This document shows, piece by piece, positions 54,396-62,991 of a stretch of 64,000 bases of DNA (positions within the stretch are counted from its first letter, which is position 1; every line of letters begins with the position of its first letter). Source of the stretch: an uncultured Cohaesibacter sp. GTDB lineage: Bacteria; Pseudomonadota; Alphaproteobacteria; Rhizobiales; Cohaesibacteraceae. Both the position numbers and the translations under genes were made by a program. The DNA lies in NCBI RefSeq assembly GCF_963662805.1, contig NZ_OY759867.1, positions 186,001 through 250,000 of the forward strand, given 5' to 3'. The notes beneath the pieces were generated by a model. That model made no database searches. It worked only from the letters and a program-made list of their open reading frames with translations, and was not told the DNA's origin.

Positions 54396-57300
54396 ATTTT
54401 GCAGTCTGGTCCATCAGAAACCCCATTCCGTCTGTCCTTCTGTTCACCCTGCTGGTCATGGCGGGCGTGTTCGGCTTTCAGAATTTTCGGATACAGGATT
54501 TGCCCGATATCGACTTTCCGCAGATCCAGATAACCGTTTCGCAGTCTGGCGCGACACCGGCTCAGCTGGAGAACGAGGTGGCGAGAAAGGTAGAGGATGC
54601 CATCTCGGGTATCGCCGGCGTGAAGCATATCACCACAGCCATCACCAATGGCTCTGTGATGATCACGGTGATGTTCGAGTTGGAGACACTGATCTCCGAC
54701 GCCCTCGTCGAGACAAAGGACGCGGTCGACCGCATTCGTGCCGACCTGCCCGCGGATATCGAAACGCCGGTGATTGCTGCCGTTCGCTTCAATGGACAAC
54801 CCTTGATGACCTTTGCGGTGTCTTCGTCCCGGATGGACGAGATGGCGCTCTCCTGGTTCGTTGATGACAAGATCGGCAAGGCGATCAAGAGCATTCGTGG
54901 CGTTGGCAAGTTTCAGCGCGCCGGTGGTGTTGAGCGGGAGATACGGATTGAAATCGATCCGATCAAGCTTGCCGCGCGCAATGCGACCGTGGCTGACATA
55001 TCCGACGGGATCAAAAAGATGCAGCTTGAGGCTTCTGGCGGCAGCGGAGATTTCGGGCAAAGCGACCAGCCGATCCGACTGATCGCAACGGCCGGGCGCG
55101 CTCAGGATCTTGAGGCCATGCCCGTGGTGCTTGCCGATGGTCGCCACTTGCTGCTTGGTCAGGTGGCAACCATCCATGATCGTCATTCGACAAGGAAGCA
55201 GCTCGCCCTGCTGAATGGCACCGAAGGGGTCGCCTTTCAGGTTTTTGGCTCGAAAGGCGCGGATGAGGTCCAGATTGCCGAGGACGTGAAGCATGTGGTC
55301 GAGACATTGCCAGAACACTATCCCGGACTGACGATCACCCCCATCGTCAACACGGTATCCTACACCCTTGAGCAGTATGACGGCTCCATGCGGATGCTGT
55401 TTGAGGGCGCGATTCTGGCCGTTGTGGTCGTTGGCCTGTTCCTGCGTGACTGGCGCGCAACACTGATTTCTGCAGCGGCGCTTCCTCTGTCCATCATTCC
55501 CACCTTCGGCTTGATGTATTTTTTGGGCTTTTCCCTCAACATGCTTTCGCTTTTGGCAATGGCCGTGGTCGTCGGCATCCTGATTGATGATGCGATTGTC
55601 GAGATTGAAAACATCATCCGCCATCGGCAGATGGGCAAGCCGACAACGGTTGCCACAGAAGATGCGGTGAACGAGATTGCGCTGGCCGTGATCGCGACGA
55701 CCTTGGCGATTGCAGCAGTGTTCCTGCCCACCGCCCTGATGGGAGGAATTGTCGGCAAGCTGTTTCGCCAGTTCGGCTGGACTGTCGTCCTATCCGTTCT
55801 GATGTCGTTGCTCGTTGCCCGATTGCTGACCCCGCTCATGGCGTCCCGTTTTCTGAAGGAGCATGGCAAGACGCAGCAAGACAAAGACGGCTTCATCATG
55901 AGGCAGTATCTGGCGCTTGTACGGATGTGTCTTGACTACAGGAAGACCACCATTCTGGCTTCGCTGCTGTTTCTCGGTGCATCGGTCCTGTTGGCGCTGC
56001 AATTGCCAACCGGCTTCATCCCGCCATCGGATCAGGGCTACACAAACTTTCGGATCGAACTGCCTCCGGGAAGCAATTTGCTGGAGACAAGACAAACCGC
56101 CGAAGAGGTGCGGCGGTCCGTTGAAGCCATTCCCGGTATCAAGGACATATTCGTGATCATCGGTAGTGCGGGGGGTGACGATGGCGAAGAAGCCGGGAAT
56201 GTGCGCACCGGCTCCATGGTCCTGACCTTTCTGCCAAAGGCAGACAGGCCGCCACAATCCGACATCGACCGGCAGATCAGGCAGATGCTGAAAGACATTC
56301 CCGGAGCCCGTTTCACCCTGTCCAATGACGGGCCGGGGGAGAAATTCCAGATCTTGCTGTCGAGCGAAAATCCCGTTGCTCTGGCCAACACAGCACGGGC
56401 AATCGAGCGAGAAATCAGGGGAATCGGCCTGTTGTCGAATGTCAGTTCAACGGTCAGCCTCCAGAATCCGGAAATCGACATCCGGCCGGATCTGGTCCGG
56501 GCTGCCGCGTTGGGTGTAGAAACTCGCGATTTGGCCGACACCATTCGTATTGCGACGGTTGGCGACTACAGCCACGCGCTTTCCAAGTTGAATCTCGATG
56601 GACGACAACTGCCGATCCGGGCACAGTTGACCGACACAGACTTGCAGGATTTCCGGACACTTGAGGCTTTGCATATTCCGACAGCTTCGGGGCAGACCGC
56701 CCTCTCGAACATCGCAAGCATCACGAGAAATACCGGTCCTGCGCAGATAGACCGCTATGATCGACAGCGCTATGTCACGATCAGCGCCGATCTGGGCGGT
56801 GCATCACTTGGCGAGGCCCTCAAGCAGGCCATGGCTTTGCCGTCCGTACAATCGATGCCATCGAATGTGACGCTGTTCGAAACGGGCGAGGCAGAGACGA
56901 TGGGTGAGCTGTTCTCCGGGTTTGGCATAGCCATGCTGGCCGGTGTCTTCTGCGTGTTTTGTGTTCTGGTGCTTTTGTTCAAGGACCTGTTGCAGCCGAT
57001 CACGATCCTTTCCGCGCTGCCATTGTCTTTTGGCGGGTCTGTCGTGGCGCTCATCGTGACCGGTGGCGAAATCAGCCTTACGGCTCTCGTCGGCATCATC
57101 ATGTTGATGGGGATCGTCAGTAAGAATTCAATCCTGCTCGTCGAATATACCATCATGAGCATGTCCGAAAAGGGTATGGCGACAAAGGATGCACTTCTGG
57201 ATGCCTGTCACAAGCGGGCCCGGCCGATTGTCATGACCACCGTCGCCATGATCGCGGGAATGATGCCGATAGCCTTGGGTATTGGCGGAGACAGCTTTCG

Positions 57301-57466
57301 CCAACCCATGGCCATTTCGGTCATTGGGGGGCTGCTCTCCTCGACCGCACTCAGCCTTCTGGTCGTGCCCGTCGTCTTCACCTACATGCATTCTCTGAGC
57401 AACCATGCCGCTCGGCTCTTTGATCGTTCCGCACAGGGAGATACCGAAAAGGCAGAGGCAGCATGA
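54392..57466 (+). CDS. RND-family efflux pump, inner-membrane subunit (AcrB/MexF-like)
   Basis: A 1024-residue RND transporter, full length, with 12 TM helices and two large periplasmic loops. The proton-relay pair is in TM4 (VVVGILIDDAIVEIENII), and further family motifs are FNFAVWSIRNP-type start, PDIDFPQIQITVSQSGATP and the C-terminal GIMLMGIVSKNSILLVEYT-like VGIIMLMGIVSKNSILLVEY. It probably expels drugs, lipophilic toxins or fatty acids. It is coupled to the adaptor. Directly after its stop the sequence runs into an IS110 element, where a third operon gene would normally be expected. Confidence 0.93.
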   Translation: MNFAVWSIRNPIPSVLLFTLLVMAGVFGFQNFRIQDLPDIDFPQIQITVSQSGATPAQLENEVARKVEDAISGIAGVKHITTAITNGSVMITVMFELETLISDALVETKDAVDRIRADLPADIETPVIAAVRFNGQPLMTFAVSSSRMDEMALSWFVDDKIGKAIKSIRGVGKFQRAGGVEREIRIEIDPIKLAARNATVADISDGIKKMQLEASGGSGDFGQSDQPIRLIATAGRAQDLEAMPVVLADGRHLLLGQVATIHDRHSTRKQLALLNGTEGVAFQVFGSKGADEVQIAEDVKHVVETLPEHYPGLTITPIVNTVSYTLEQYDGSMRMLFEGAILAVVVVGLFLRDWRATLISAAALPLSIIPTFGLMYFLGFSLNMLSLLAMAVVVGILIDDAIVEIENIIRHRQMGKPTTVATEDAVNEIALAVIATTLAIAAVFLPTALMGGIVGKLFRQFGWTVVLSVLMSLLVARLLTPLMASRFLKEHGKTQQDKDGFIMRQYLALVRMCLDYRKTTILASLLFLGASVLLALQLPTGFIPPSDQGYTNFRIELPPGSNLLETRQTAEEVRRSVEAIPGIKDIFVIIGSAGGDDGEEAGNVRTGSMVLTFLPKADRPPQSDIDRQIRQMLKDIPGARFTLSNDGPGEKFQILLSSENPVALANTARAIEREIRGIGLLSNVSSTVSLQNPEIDIRPDLVRAAALGVETRDLADTIRIATVGDYSHALSKLNLDGRQLPIRAQLTDTDLQDFRTLEALHIPTASGQTALSNIASITRNTGPAQIDRYDRQRYVTISADLGGASLGEALKQAMALPSVQSMPSNVTLFETGEAETMGELFSGFGIAMLAGVFCVFCVLVLLFKDLLQPITILSALPLSFGGSVVALIVTGGEISLTALVGIIMLMGIVSKNSILLVEYTIMSMSEKGMATKDALLDACHKRARPIVMTTVAMIAGMMPIALGIGGDSFRQPMAISVIGGLLSSTALSLLVVPVVFTYMHSLSNHAARLFDRSAQGDTEKAEAA

Positions 57467-57499
57467 ACCCGTCTAATCTTCAACATGGGATGAAAAGAA

Positions 57500-58820
57500 G
57501 CACTCAAAAAGCGCGCTTTCGCACGGAACGTCAACGTCTGGGGGTGGGAATTGACGCACAAAACTCACAAACTGTGGAACGGCATCAAAAGCCTCTCTGC
57601 TGTGCACGATCTCCCTTCAAAATCTACGCCTTTTTTCAACATGGCGTAATTCCTAGTTCGTGCAAGTCGGACAGCCAAGTGCAGCCTGCTAAAATGCAAT
57701 TTGGCAATCGAACAGGAGGGAACCGATGACGACCTATGTTGGACTGGATGTATCCTTGAAAGAAACATCTATCTGTATCGTTGACGAGAATGGCATGCGG
57801 ATCAAGGAAGGCATTGTCCCCTCTGATCCTGACGAGATCGCCGGATATCTGGACAAGCATGCACCATCGGTTCACCGCGTCGGTTTGGAATCTGGCCCAA
57901 CGTCCAGTTGGCTTTGGCGTGAACTGAAGGCAAGGCATCTGCCGGTGATCTGCATCGATGCTCGCCATGCCAGTGCTGCTCTGTCGATGCAGATCAACAA
58001 ATCGGACCGCAATGACGCCTTGGGCCTCGCCCGTATCATGCAGACTGGCTGGTTTCGCCAGGTTCAGATCAAAAGCGAAGAAAGCCACCGCATTCGTTCC
58101 CTCTTGAATGCACGCAGTCTTCTGGTTCAGATGCGCCGAGATATCGAGAACCAGATACGCGGTCTGTTCAAGTCCTTTGGCCTCGTGATTGGGCGAGCCA
58201 ATGGTGGTGTCTTTTTGAAACGGGCACAAGATGTCGTCCGACAGGCTCCGGAACTTGCCGATATTGTATCACCGTTGCTAACCGCTCGCGAAGCCATTGA
58301 TCAGCAGCGCCTGTGCCTGGAAAACAAGATCAAACGCCTTGCTCGCTCCAATGAGCAATCCCGGGCTTTCATGACTGTACCCGGCGTTGGCCCCATGACC
58401 GCGCTTGCCTATCTGTCATGCATTGATGATCCAACCCGCTTTACACGATCCCGGACGGTTGGTGCCTATATCGGCCTGACACCAAGGCGGTATGCATCCG
58501 GAGAAATAGATTGGTCCGGTCGCATATCCAAATGTGGGGATGCAATGCTGCGCAGCTATTTGTTCGAGGCGGCCAATGTTGTGCTGACCCGCACTAAACA
58601 CACCTGTTCGCTAAAGGAATGGGGCATGGAAATTGCTGGCCGATCTGGTGGAAAAAAGGCCAGGGTCGCAATAGCTAGAAAATTGGCCACCATTCTTCAT
58701 CGAATGTGGCGTGATGGAACATCTTTTAAATGGGAAACCGCTTGATTGGGAATTACTGAGGCAATACGAGATCGCCCGGATATAGGGTGAAGAATGTCCC
58801 TGCCGGGACGAATGGCGGTG
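57500..58820 (+). mobile_element. IS110-family insertion sequence (ends estimated)
   Basis: A complete IS110-type transposase gene with a ~230-bp non-coding left flank and a shorter right flank. IS110 elements lack clear terminal inverted repeats and usually make no target duplication, so both ends are estimates. In this family the long non-coding end encodes the bridge RNA that guides recombination; here that would be the 57.5-57.72 kb segment. It sits just behind the RND pump gene. Confidence 0.6.
57726..58745 (+). CDS. IS110-family transposase (DEDD recombinase)
   Basis: A 339-residue transposase, intact. The N-terminal RuvC-like DEDD domain shows YVGLDVSLKETSICI (first Asp), VGLESGPTSSWLW (Glu) and NKSDRNDALGLARI (Asp pair). 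The C-terminal Transposase_20 part shows TVPGVGPMTALAYLS and GLTPRRYASGEIDWSGRIS, containing the catalytic serine region. AGGAGGGA lies a few bases upstream of ATG 57726. No second copy is in the window. Confidence 0.93.
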   Translation: MTTYVGLDVSLKETSICIVDENGMRIKEGIVPSDPDEIAGYLDKHAPSVHRVGLESGPTSSWLWRELKARHLPVICIDARHASAALSMQINKSDRNDALGLARIMQTGWFRQVQIKSEESHRIRSLLNARSLLVQMRRDIENQIRGLFKSFGLVIGRANGGVFLKRAQDVVRQAPELADIVSPLLTAREAIDQQRLCLENKIKRLARSNEQSRAFMTVPGVGPMTALAYLSCIDDPTRFTRSRTVGAYIGLTPRRYASGEIDWSGRISKCGDAMLRSYLFEAANVVLTRTKHTCSLKEWGMEIAGRSGGKKARVAIARKLATILHRMWRDGTSFKWETA

Positions 58821-59279
58821 ATGAGATCGACCAATTCCGTGCGAAGAGAAAGTAATCTTAAACGCGGTTTCAACATTGATCCATCAACGCTTCCTTGCGC
58901 CACAATGCAGAGGAAATACACCTACTGCGAAGAGAACGATGGAACCGGCAGGAACAAAATACAACTCAGAGCATCTTGCGGAATTAGAGAACAGAATCGG
59001 CCCTTAGTCGACGTTTTCCGATTGATCGACTTAGCTAAAACTTACTAGTTTCGAACACAGCATCTAAATACCTTCAGGATCGGCAATACGGTAGCAATTT
59101 TGGAACAGTAGAACCCGTAGCACTACCAAGCGCCTTTTGCTGCTCGACAGAATCCCCTCAAGAAAAGGTGCAGCCCAACCTTTGTCTTCTTAACTTTGCG
59201 GATATGCGGGATCAAGAATCTTACGTTGCGGAGGGTCAATCAATCTCTGCGACGAGGCAAGAATTGATCAATAACCAGT
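58746..59279. other. Non-coding stretch downstream of the IS
   Basis: 534 bp without a supported gene. It includes the right end of the IS and possibly remnants of whatever was interrupted, but no frame shows recognisable protein sequence. It also lies beyond the stop of the minus-strand DeoR gene. Confidence 0.45.
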
Positions 59280-60044
59280 TCAGCTTGATGGGACGCCTGC
59301 TATGAGCAAATGGCTGTTTTCAATATGGCCGTGCAGCTCTGTAGGAACGCTGTCTGTGACGAGGACGTCGATTTCCGACCAGTCGCAGACGTGGATCAGC
59401 CCGGATTTTCCGAACTTTCCAGAATCGATCAGCAGAATGGTTTCATCGGCCTGCGGAATGATGGCGCGTTTGAAGTCGGCCTCAAACATGTCGAAATCCG
59501 AGCAACCTCGTGCCGAACCTGCAACAACAGAGAAGGCAAAGTGCGACGGTGTGAATCGCGACAGGAAATCGATGGTGCTTGAGCTTGCCAGTGTCCTGTC
59601 TGACATGCGCAGCTCACCCGGTGGCAGGATGAGCCGGTGATGGCTGTTGGCCGTCTGCAAGATGGCTGCAATTTCCAGAGAGATGGTAAGGATCGTCATC
59701 GGTTCTCTGTGCAAAAGGGCACGGGCGAGAAAGCAAGCCGATGAACTGTTGTCGAGCATGATCGTGGCGCCACCGGGAATGCGGGCGGCAGCACGCTCTG
59801 CGATGGCTGCCTTGGCCGAAGTTGCATCCCGCAAACGGCGCTCGAAAGGCGGTTCCGAGCGTGGCACCGATAGCCGGACGCCGCCGTGGAATTTCTCGAC
59901 GGTTCCTTCCTCTGAGAGCAGTTTGAGATCGCGGCGGATGGTTTCGTCGGAAACCTCCAACTGCTCAGCCAGAAAGGTGATCGCTGCCTTGCCCCGCTCT
60001 TCAAGGAGGGACAGGATCTGTTTTTGTCTGGGTGTCTTGGTCAT
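59280..60044 (-). CDS. DeoR-family transcriptional regulator (GlpR-like)
   Basis: A 254-residue repressor with an N-terminal DeoR helix-turn-helix (RQKQILSLLEERG; QLEVSDETIRRDLKLLSEEG; EKFHGG) and a C-terminal sugar-phosphate isomerase-like sensor domain (~75-235). Such proteins respond to phosphorylated sugars or glycerol-3-phosphate. It is the last gene of the importer operon, 26 bp after the ATPase gene, and so probably controls that operon. Confidence 0.9.
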   Translation of the reverse strand: MTKTPRQKQILSLLEERGKAAITFLAEQLEVSDETIRRDLKLLSEEGTVEKFHGGVRLSVPRSEPPFERRLRDATSAKAAIAERAAARIPGGATIMLDNSSSACFLARALLHREPMTILTISLEIAAILQTANSHHRLILPPGELRMSDRTLASSSTIDFLSRFTPSHFAFSVVAGSARGCSDFDMFEADFKRAIIPQADETILLIDSGKFGKSGLIHVCDWSEIDVLVTDSVPTELHGHIENSHLLIAGVPSS

Positions 60045-60070
60045 GGTCCTGCCCTTGACTGTCCGGGCGC

Positions 60071-61123
60071 TCAGAGTGCGGTGCCGGTTTTGCTGTCGAA
60101 CAGCCTAACGCGGGACAAATCGAAATCCAAGCCAATCTCCTGACCAACCTCAGGGGCGTTCGGGACCAGTGTCTTGACGGTCAGACGGTCGTTGCCCAGC
60201 GCCACGTCGATCAGGGCTTCAGCACCGATCAGCTCTGTGCTCTTGACGACCGCACGCGCCATGCCGTCTTTGCTGATTGTTGCTTCTTCGGGGCGGATGC
60301 CGAGCAGGACACCATCCGGCAGCGCACCACCCAATGTCAGCGCTTCGGTGAAGGCATCGTGCGCGATCTTGCCGGAGCCGTCGCGCTTGCAGGGGATGAG
60401 CGCCATTTCAGGCGATCCGATGAAGGTGGCGACAAAGGTGTTGGCGGGCTTCAGATAAATGTCCATGGGTGCACCCACCTGCTGGATCTGTCCCTTGGAC
60501 ATCATCGCTACGCGGGTTCCAAGCGTCATCGCCTCGATTTGGTCGTGGGTGACGTAGATGACCGTCAGGCCCAGCTCCTGATGCAGGCGCTTCAACTCCC
60601 CGCGCATCCGGTTGCGCAATTTGGCATCGAGGTTGGAAAGCGGTTCATCGAACAGGATCACCTTGGGCTGCCGGACAAGGGCCCGGCCGATGGCAACGCG
60701 CTGGCGCTCACCGCCTGACAATTGCTTTGGCCGACGGTCCAGCAGGTCGGTGATATGGAGGATTTCCGCGGCTTCCTGAACGCGCCGGTCAATCTCGGCC
60801 TTGGACAGCGAGGTGGTCTTCTGCAATCCGAAGGCCATGTTGCGATAGGCGGTCATGTGCGGGTAGAGCGCATAGGACTGGAAGACCATCGCGATGCCGC
60901 GCCTCTGAGGGGAGGTATGGGTGACGTCCTTGCCGTCGATGATGAGCTGTCCGCCATTGATGTCCTCGAGCCCGGCAATCATGCGCAAGGTGGTGGACTT
61001 GCCACAGCCGGACGGACCGACAAGCACCATGAATTCCCGGTCTTGAATGGTCAGATCCACATCGTTGACGGTCTGCTGATCACCATAGACTTTTGAAATC
61101 TTGTTCAGTTGAATGGTCGCCAT
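60071..61123 (-). CDS. Sugar/glycerol-3-phosphate-type ABC transporter ATPase (UgpC/MsmK-like)
   Basis: A 350-residue ATPase with Walker A (GPSGCGKST), Q-loop (VFQSYALYPHMTA), signature (LSGGERQRVAIGRA), Walker B (KVILFDEP), H-loop (YVTHDQIEA) and a C-terminal regulatory TOBE/OB domain with IGSPEMALIP and LGIRPEE. It follows the permease gene by 22 bp. The family covers maltose, polyol, oligosaccharide and glycerol-3-phosphate importers. Confidence 0.93.
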   Translation of the reverse strand: MATIQLNKISKVYGDQQTVNDVDLTIQDREFMVLVGPSGCGKSTTLRMIAGLEDINGGQLIIDGKDVTHTSPQRRGIAMVFQSYALYPHMTAYRNMAFGLQKTTSLSKAEIDRRVQEAAEILHITDLLDRRPKQLSGGERQRVAIGRALVRQPKVILFDEPLSNLDAKLRNRMRGELKRLHQELGLTVIYVTHDQIEAMTLGTRVAMMSKGQIQQVGAPMDIYLKPANTFVATFIGSPEMALIPCKRDGSGKIAHDAFTEALTLGGALPDGVLLGIRPEEATISKDGMARAVVKSTELIGAEALIDVALGNDRLTVKTLVPNAPEVGQEIGLDFDLSRVRLFDSKTGTAL

Positions 61124-61145
61124 AACAGGTCTCCGGTCTTTCGCG

Positions 61146-62018
61146 TTACTTGACGCCCGTGTGCATGAAACTGTCGATGAATTGCCGCTGGAAGATCACG
61201 AACAGCAGCAGCAGGGGCGAGACGACAATCGTGGTACCCGCCATCAGGCGTGGCCAGTCTGCGCCGCTGTCGGCTTTGGCCAGCAGGCCGAGCCCGATTG
61301 GCAGGGTGCGGATATTCTCCGAATTGGTGACGAGCAGGGGCCACATGTAGTCGTTCCAGTGGGTGACGACCGAGATGATGCCAAAGGCCACGAGGGTCGG
61401 TTTGACCAACGGCAGATAGACATGCCACAGGATGGAAAGATGCCCGCAGCCATCCAGTCTTGCCGCATCGGACAATTCCGAGGGAACTTGCCGAAAACTC
61501 TGGCGCAGCATGAAGGTGCCATAGCCAGAGGCGATGAACGGCACGATCATGGCCGGCAGGGTGTTGACCAGACCCATTTCGCGCAGGGTGACGAAGTTGG
61601 TCAGGAAGATCGCATAGATCGGGAACATCACCTGCAACAGGAACAGGGTGAAGAGCAGATTCTTGCCCGGAAACTGCAGCCGCGCAAAGGCATAGGCCGC
61701 AAGAGTGATGGTGACAAGCTGGCCGATGAGGATCGAACTGGTCACAAGAACCGAGTTGACCAGATAGAGCCCAAAAGGAGCCACGGAGAGCGTGCTTGGA
61801 TAGTTGGCGAAGTGCAACACCGACGGCCAGAACCCTGCAGACTGGTCGAATACCTCGACATTGGTTTTGAGCGACGTGACGGCAATCCAGACGAGGGGGC
61901 TAAGCCACAGCAGAGCGAGCGGTGCCAGCAGCACATGCAGCCAATTGTTGCGCAAGGCATGGCGCCATTTGACTTTTTGTCTAGCGGGTGAGGATGGCTG
62001 GGCGGATTGAAGGGGCAT
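61146..62018 (-). CDS. Carbohydrate-type ABC permease (UgpE/MalG-like)
   Basis: A 290-residue permease with six TM helices and the EAA loop ELSDAARLDGCGHLSILWHV, ending with the FIDSFMHTGVK-type tail (RQFIDSFMHTGVKG in relatives). The start at 62018 shares one base with the stop of the other permease (TGATG), showing coupling. Upstream in-frame sequence is shadow of that gene. Confidence 0.92.
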   Translation of the reverse strand: MPLQSAQPSSPARQKVKWRHALRNNWLHVLLAPLALLWLSPLVWIAVTSLKTNVEVFDQSAGFWPSVLHFANYPSTLSVAPFGLYLVNSVLVTSSILIGQLVTITLAAYAFARLQFPGKNLLFTLFLLQVMFPIYAIFLTNFVTLREMGLVNTLPAMIVPFIASGYGTFMLRQSFRQVPSELSDAARLDGCGHLSILWHVYLPLVKPTLVAFGIISVVTHWNDYMWPLLVTNSENIRTLPIGLGLLAKADSGADWPRLMAGTTIVVSPLLLLFVIFQRQFIDSFMHTGVK

Positions 62019-62920
62019 CAACGTTCTCCCAGATAGTGGACGCGGCGGCCAAGGGTGATCGACACCAGACCGATCAAGCCGAGCACGAAGACCAGCAAGG
62101 CGTTGGCCAGTGCCGAGGCGTAGCCAATATCCTGATATTGAAAGCCGTTCTGGTAGATATAGAAGGTCAGCACATTGGTGCTGTCGGCCGGCCCCCCTTG
62201 CGTCATGACATAGACATAGTCGAAGATTTGGTAGCTGTGCAGCGTACCGATGATGATGACGAAATAGAGCGTCGGGGAGATGAGTGGTACGGTGATATGG
62301 ATAAGGCGGTGCCATGCGGAGAGGCCGTCGAGCCGTGCCGCTTCATAAAGGTCGGAGGGGACGAGCTTCAGCGCCGCAAGCAGGATCAGCATGAAATAGC
62401 CGGAGTATTTCCAGATGCTCATGAGCACGATGGCAAGAAGGGCTGTCTGGCTGTCATAGAGCCAGTCGAGCTGGCCAAGGCCAAGCGATTGCAGGGCTTC
62501 ATTGATCGGGCCATAACCGGGAGCATAAAGGAACACCCAGACCATGCCCGCTGCGACAGACGGAATCATGACCGGATAGAAAAAAGCGGAACGATAAATC
62601 GCCATGCCTCGCAATTTGCTGTCGAGAGCTACCGCAAGCAGCAGGGCGACCATGATCGACAGGGGAATGGTCGTCAGGGTGTAGAAAGCCGTGTTGGCCA
62701 ACACTTTCCAGAACAGCCGGTCCTCGAAAAGGCGCAGATAATTCTCCGCACCGAGCCAGTAGATCTTGGGGTCGCCAAGCAATACATCATGCATGGAGAA
62801 CCAGACCGACCGAATGATGGGCCAATAGGTGAAAGTGGCTAGAAACACGAGCGACGGGACGAGAAGGGCATAGGCGAGCAGTGCCTCGTTCCGCCGGGTC
62901 TGCGCAATGCGATTTGACAT
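62018..62920 (-). CDS. Carbohydrate-type ABC permease (UgpA/MalF-like)
   Basis: A 300-residue permease with six TM helices, the EAA loop DLYEAARLDGLSAWHRLIHI and the family segment DYVYVMTQGGPADSTNVLTF. ATG 62920 (MSNRIAQTRRNEA) has AGGGA seven bases upstream; the frame is open further but without homologous sequence. It lies 71 bp after the binding-protein gene. Confidence 0.92.
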   Translation of the reverse strand: MSNRIAQTRRNEALLAYALLVPSLVFLATFTYWPIIRSVWFSMHDVLLGDPKIYWLGAENYLRLFEDRLFWKVLANTAFYTLTTIPLSIMVALLLAVALDSKLRGMAIYRSAFFYPVMIPSVAAGMVWVFLYAPGYGPINEALQSLGLGQLDWLYDSQTALLAIVLMSIWKYSGYFMLILLAALKLVPSDLYEAARLDGLSAWHRLIHITVPLISPTLYFVIIIGTLHSYQIFDYVYVMTQGGPADSTNVLTFYIYQNGFQYQDIGYASALANALLVFVLGLIGLVSITLGRRVHYLGER

Positions 62921-62991
62921 GGTGACATCCCTGACAGGAAAAGACGGGCGCAAGCCGTGATAGCCTCGCGCCCGCCAAGGTTTGGAGAGGA

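Noticed and set aside
57463..57729. An 88-codon frame starting in the RND pump stop codon
   Set aside because: Runs into the IS110 left end, no motif; probably chance or a cut-off gene start.
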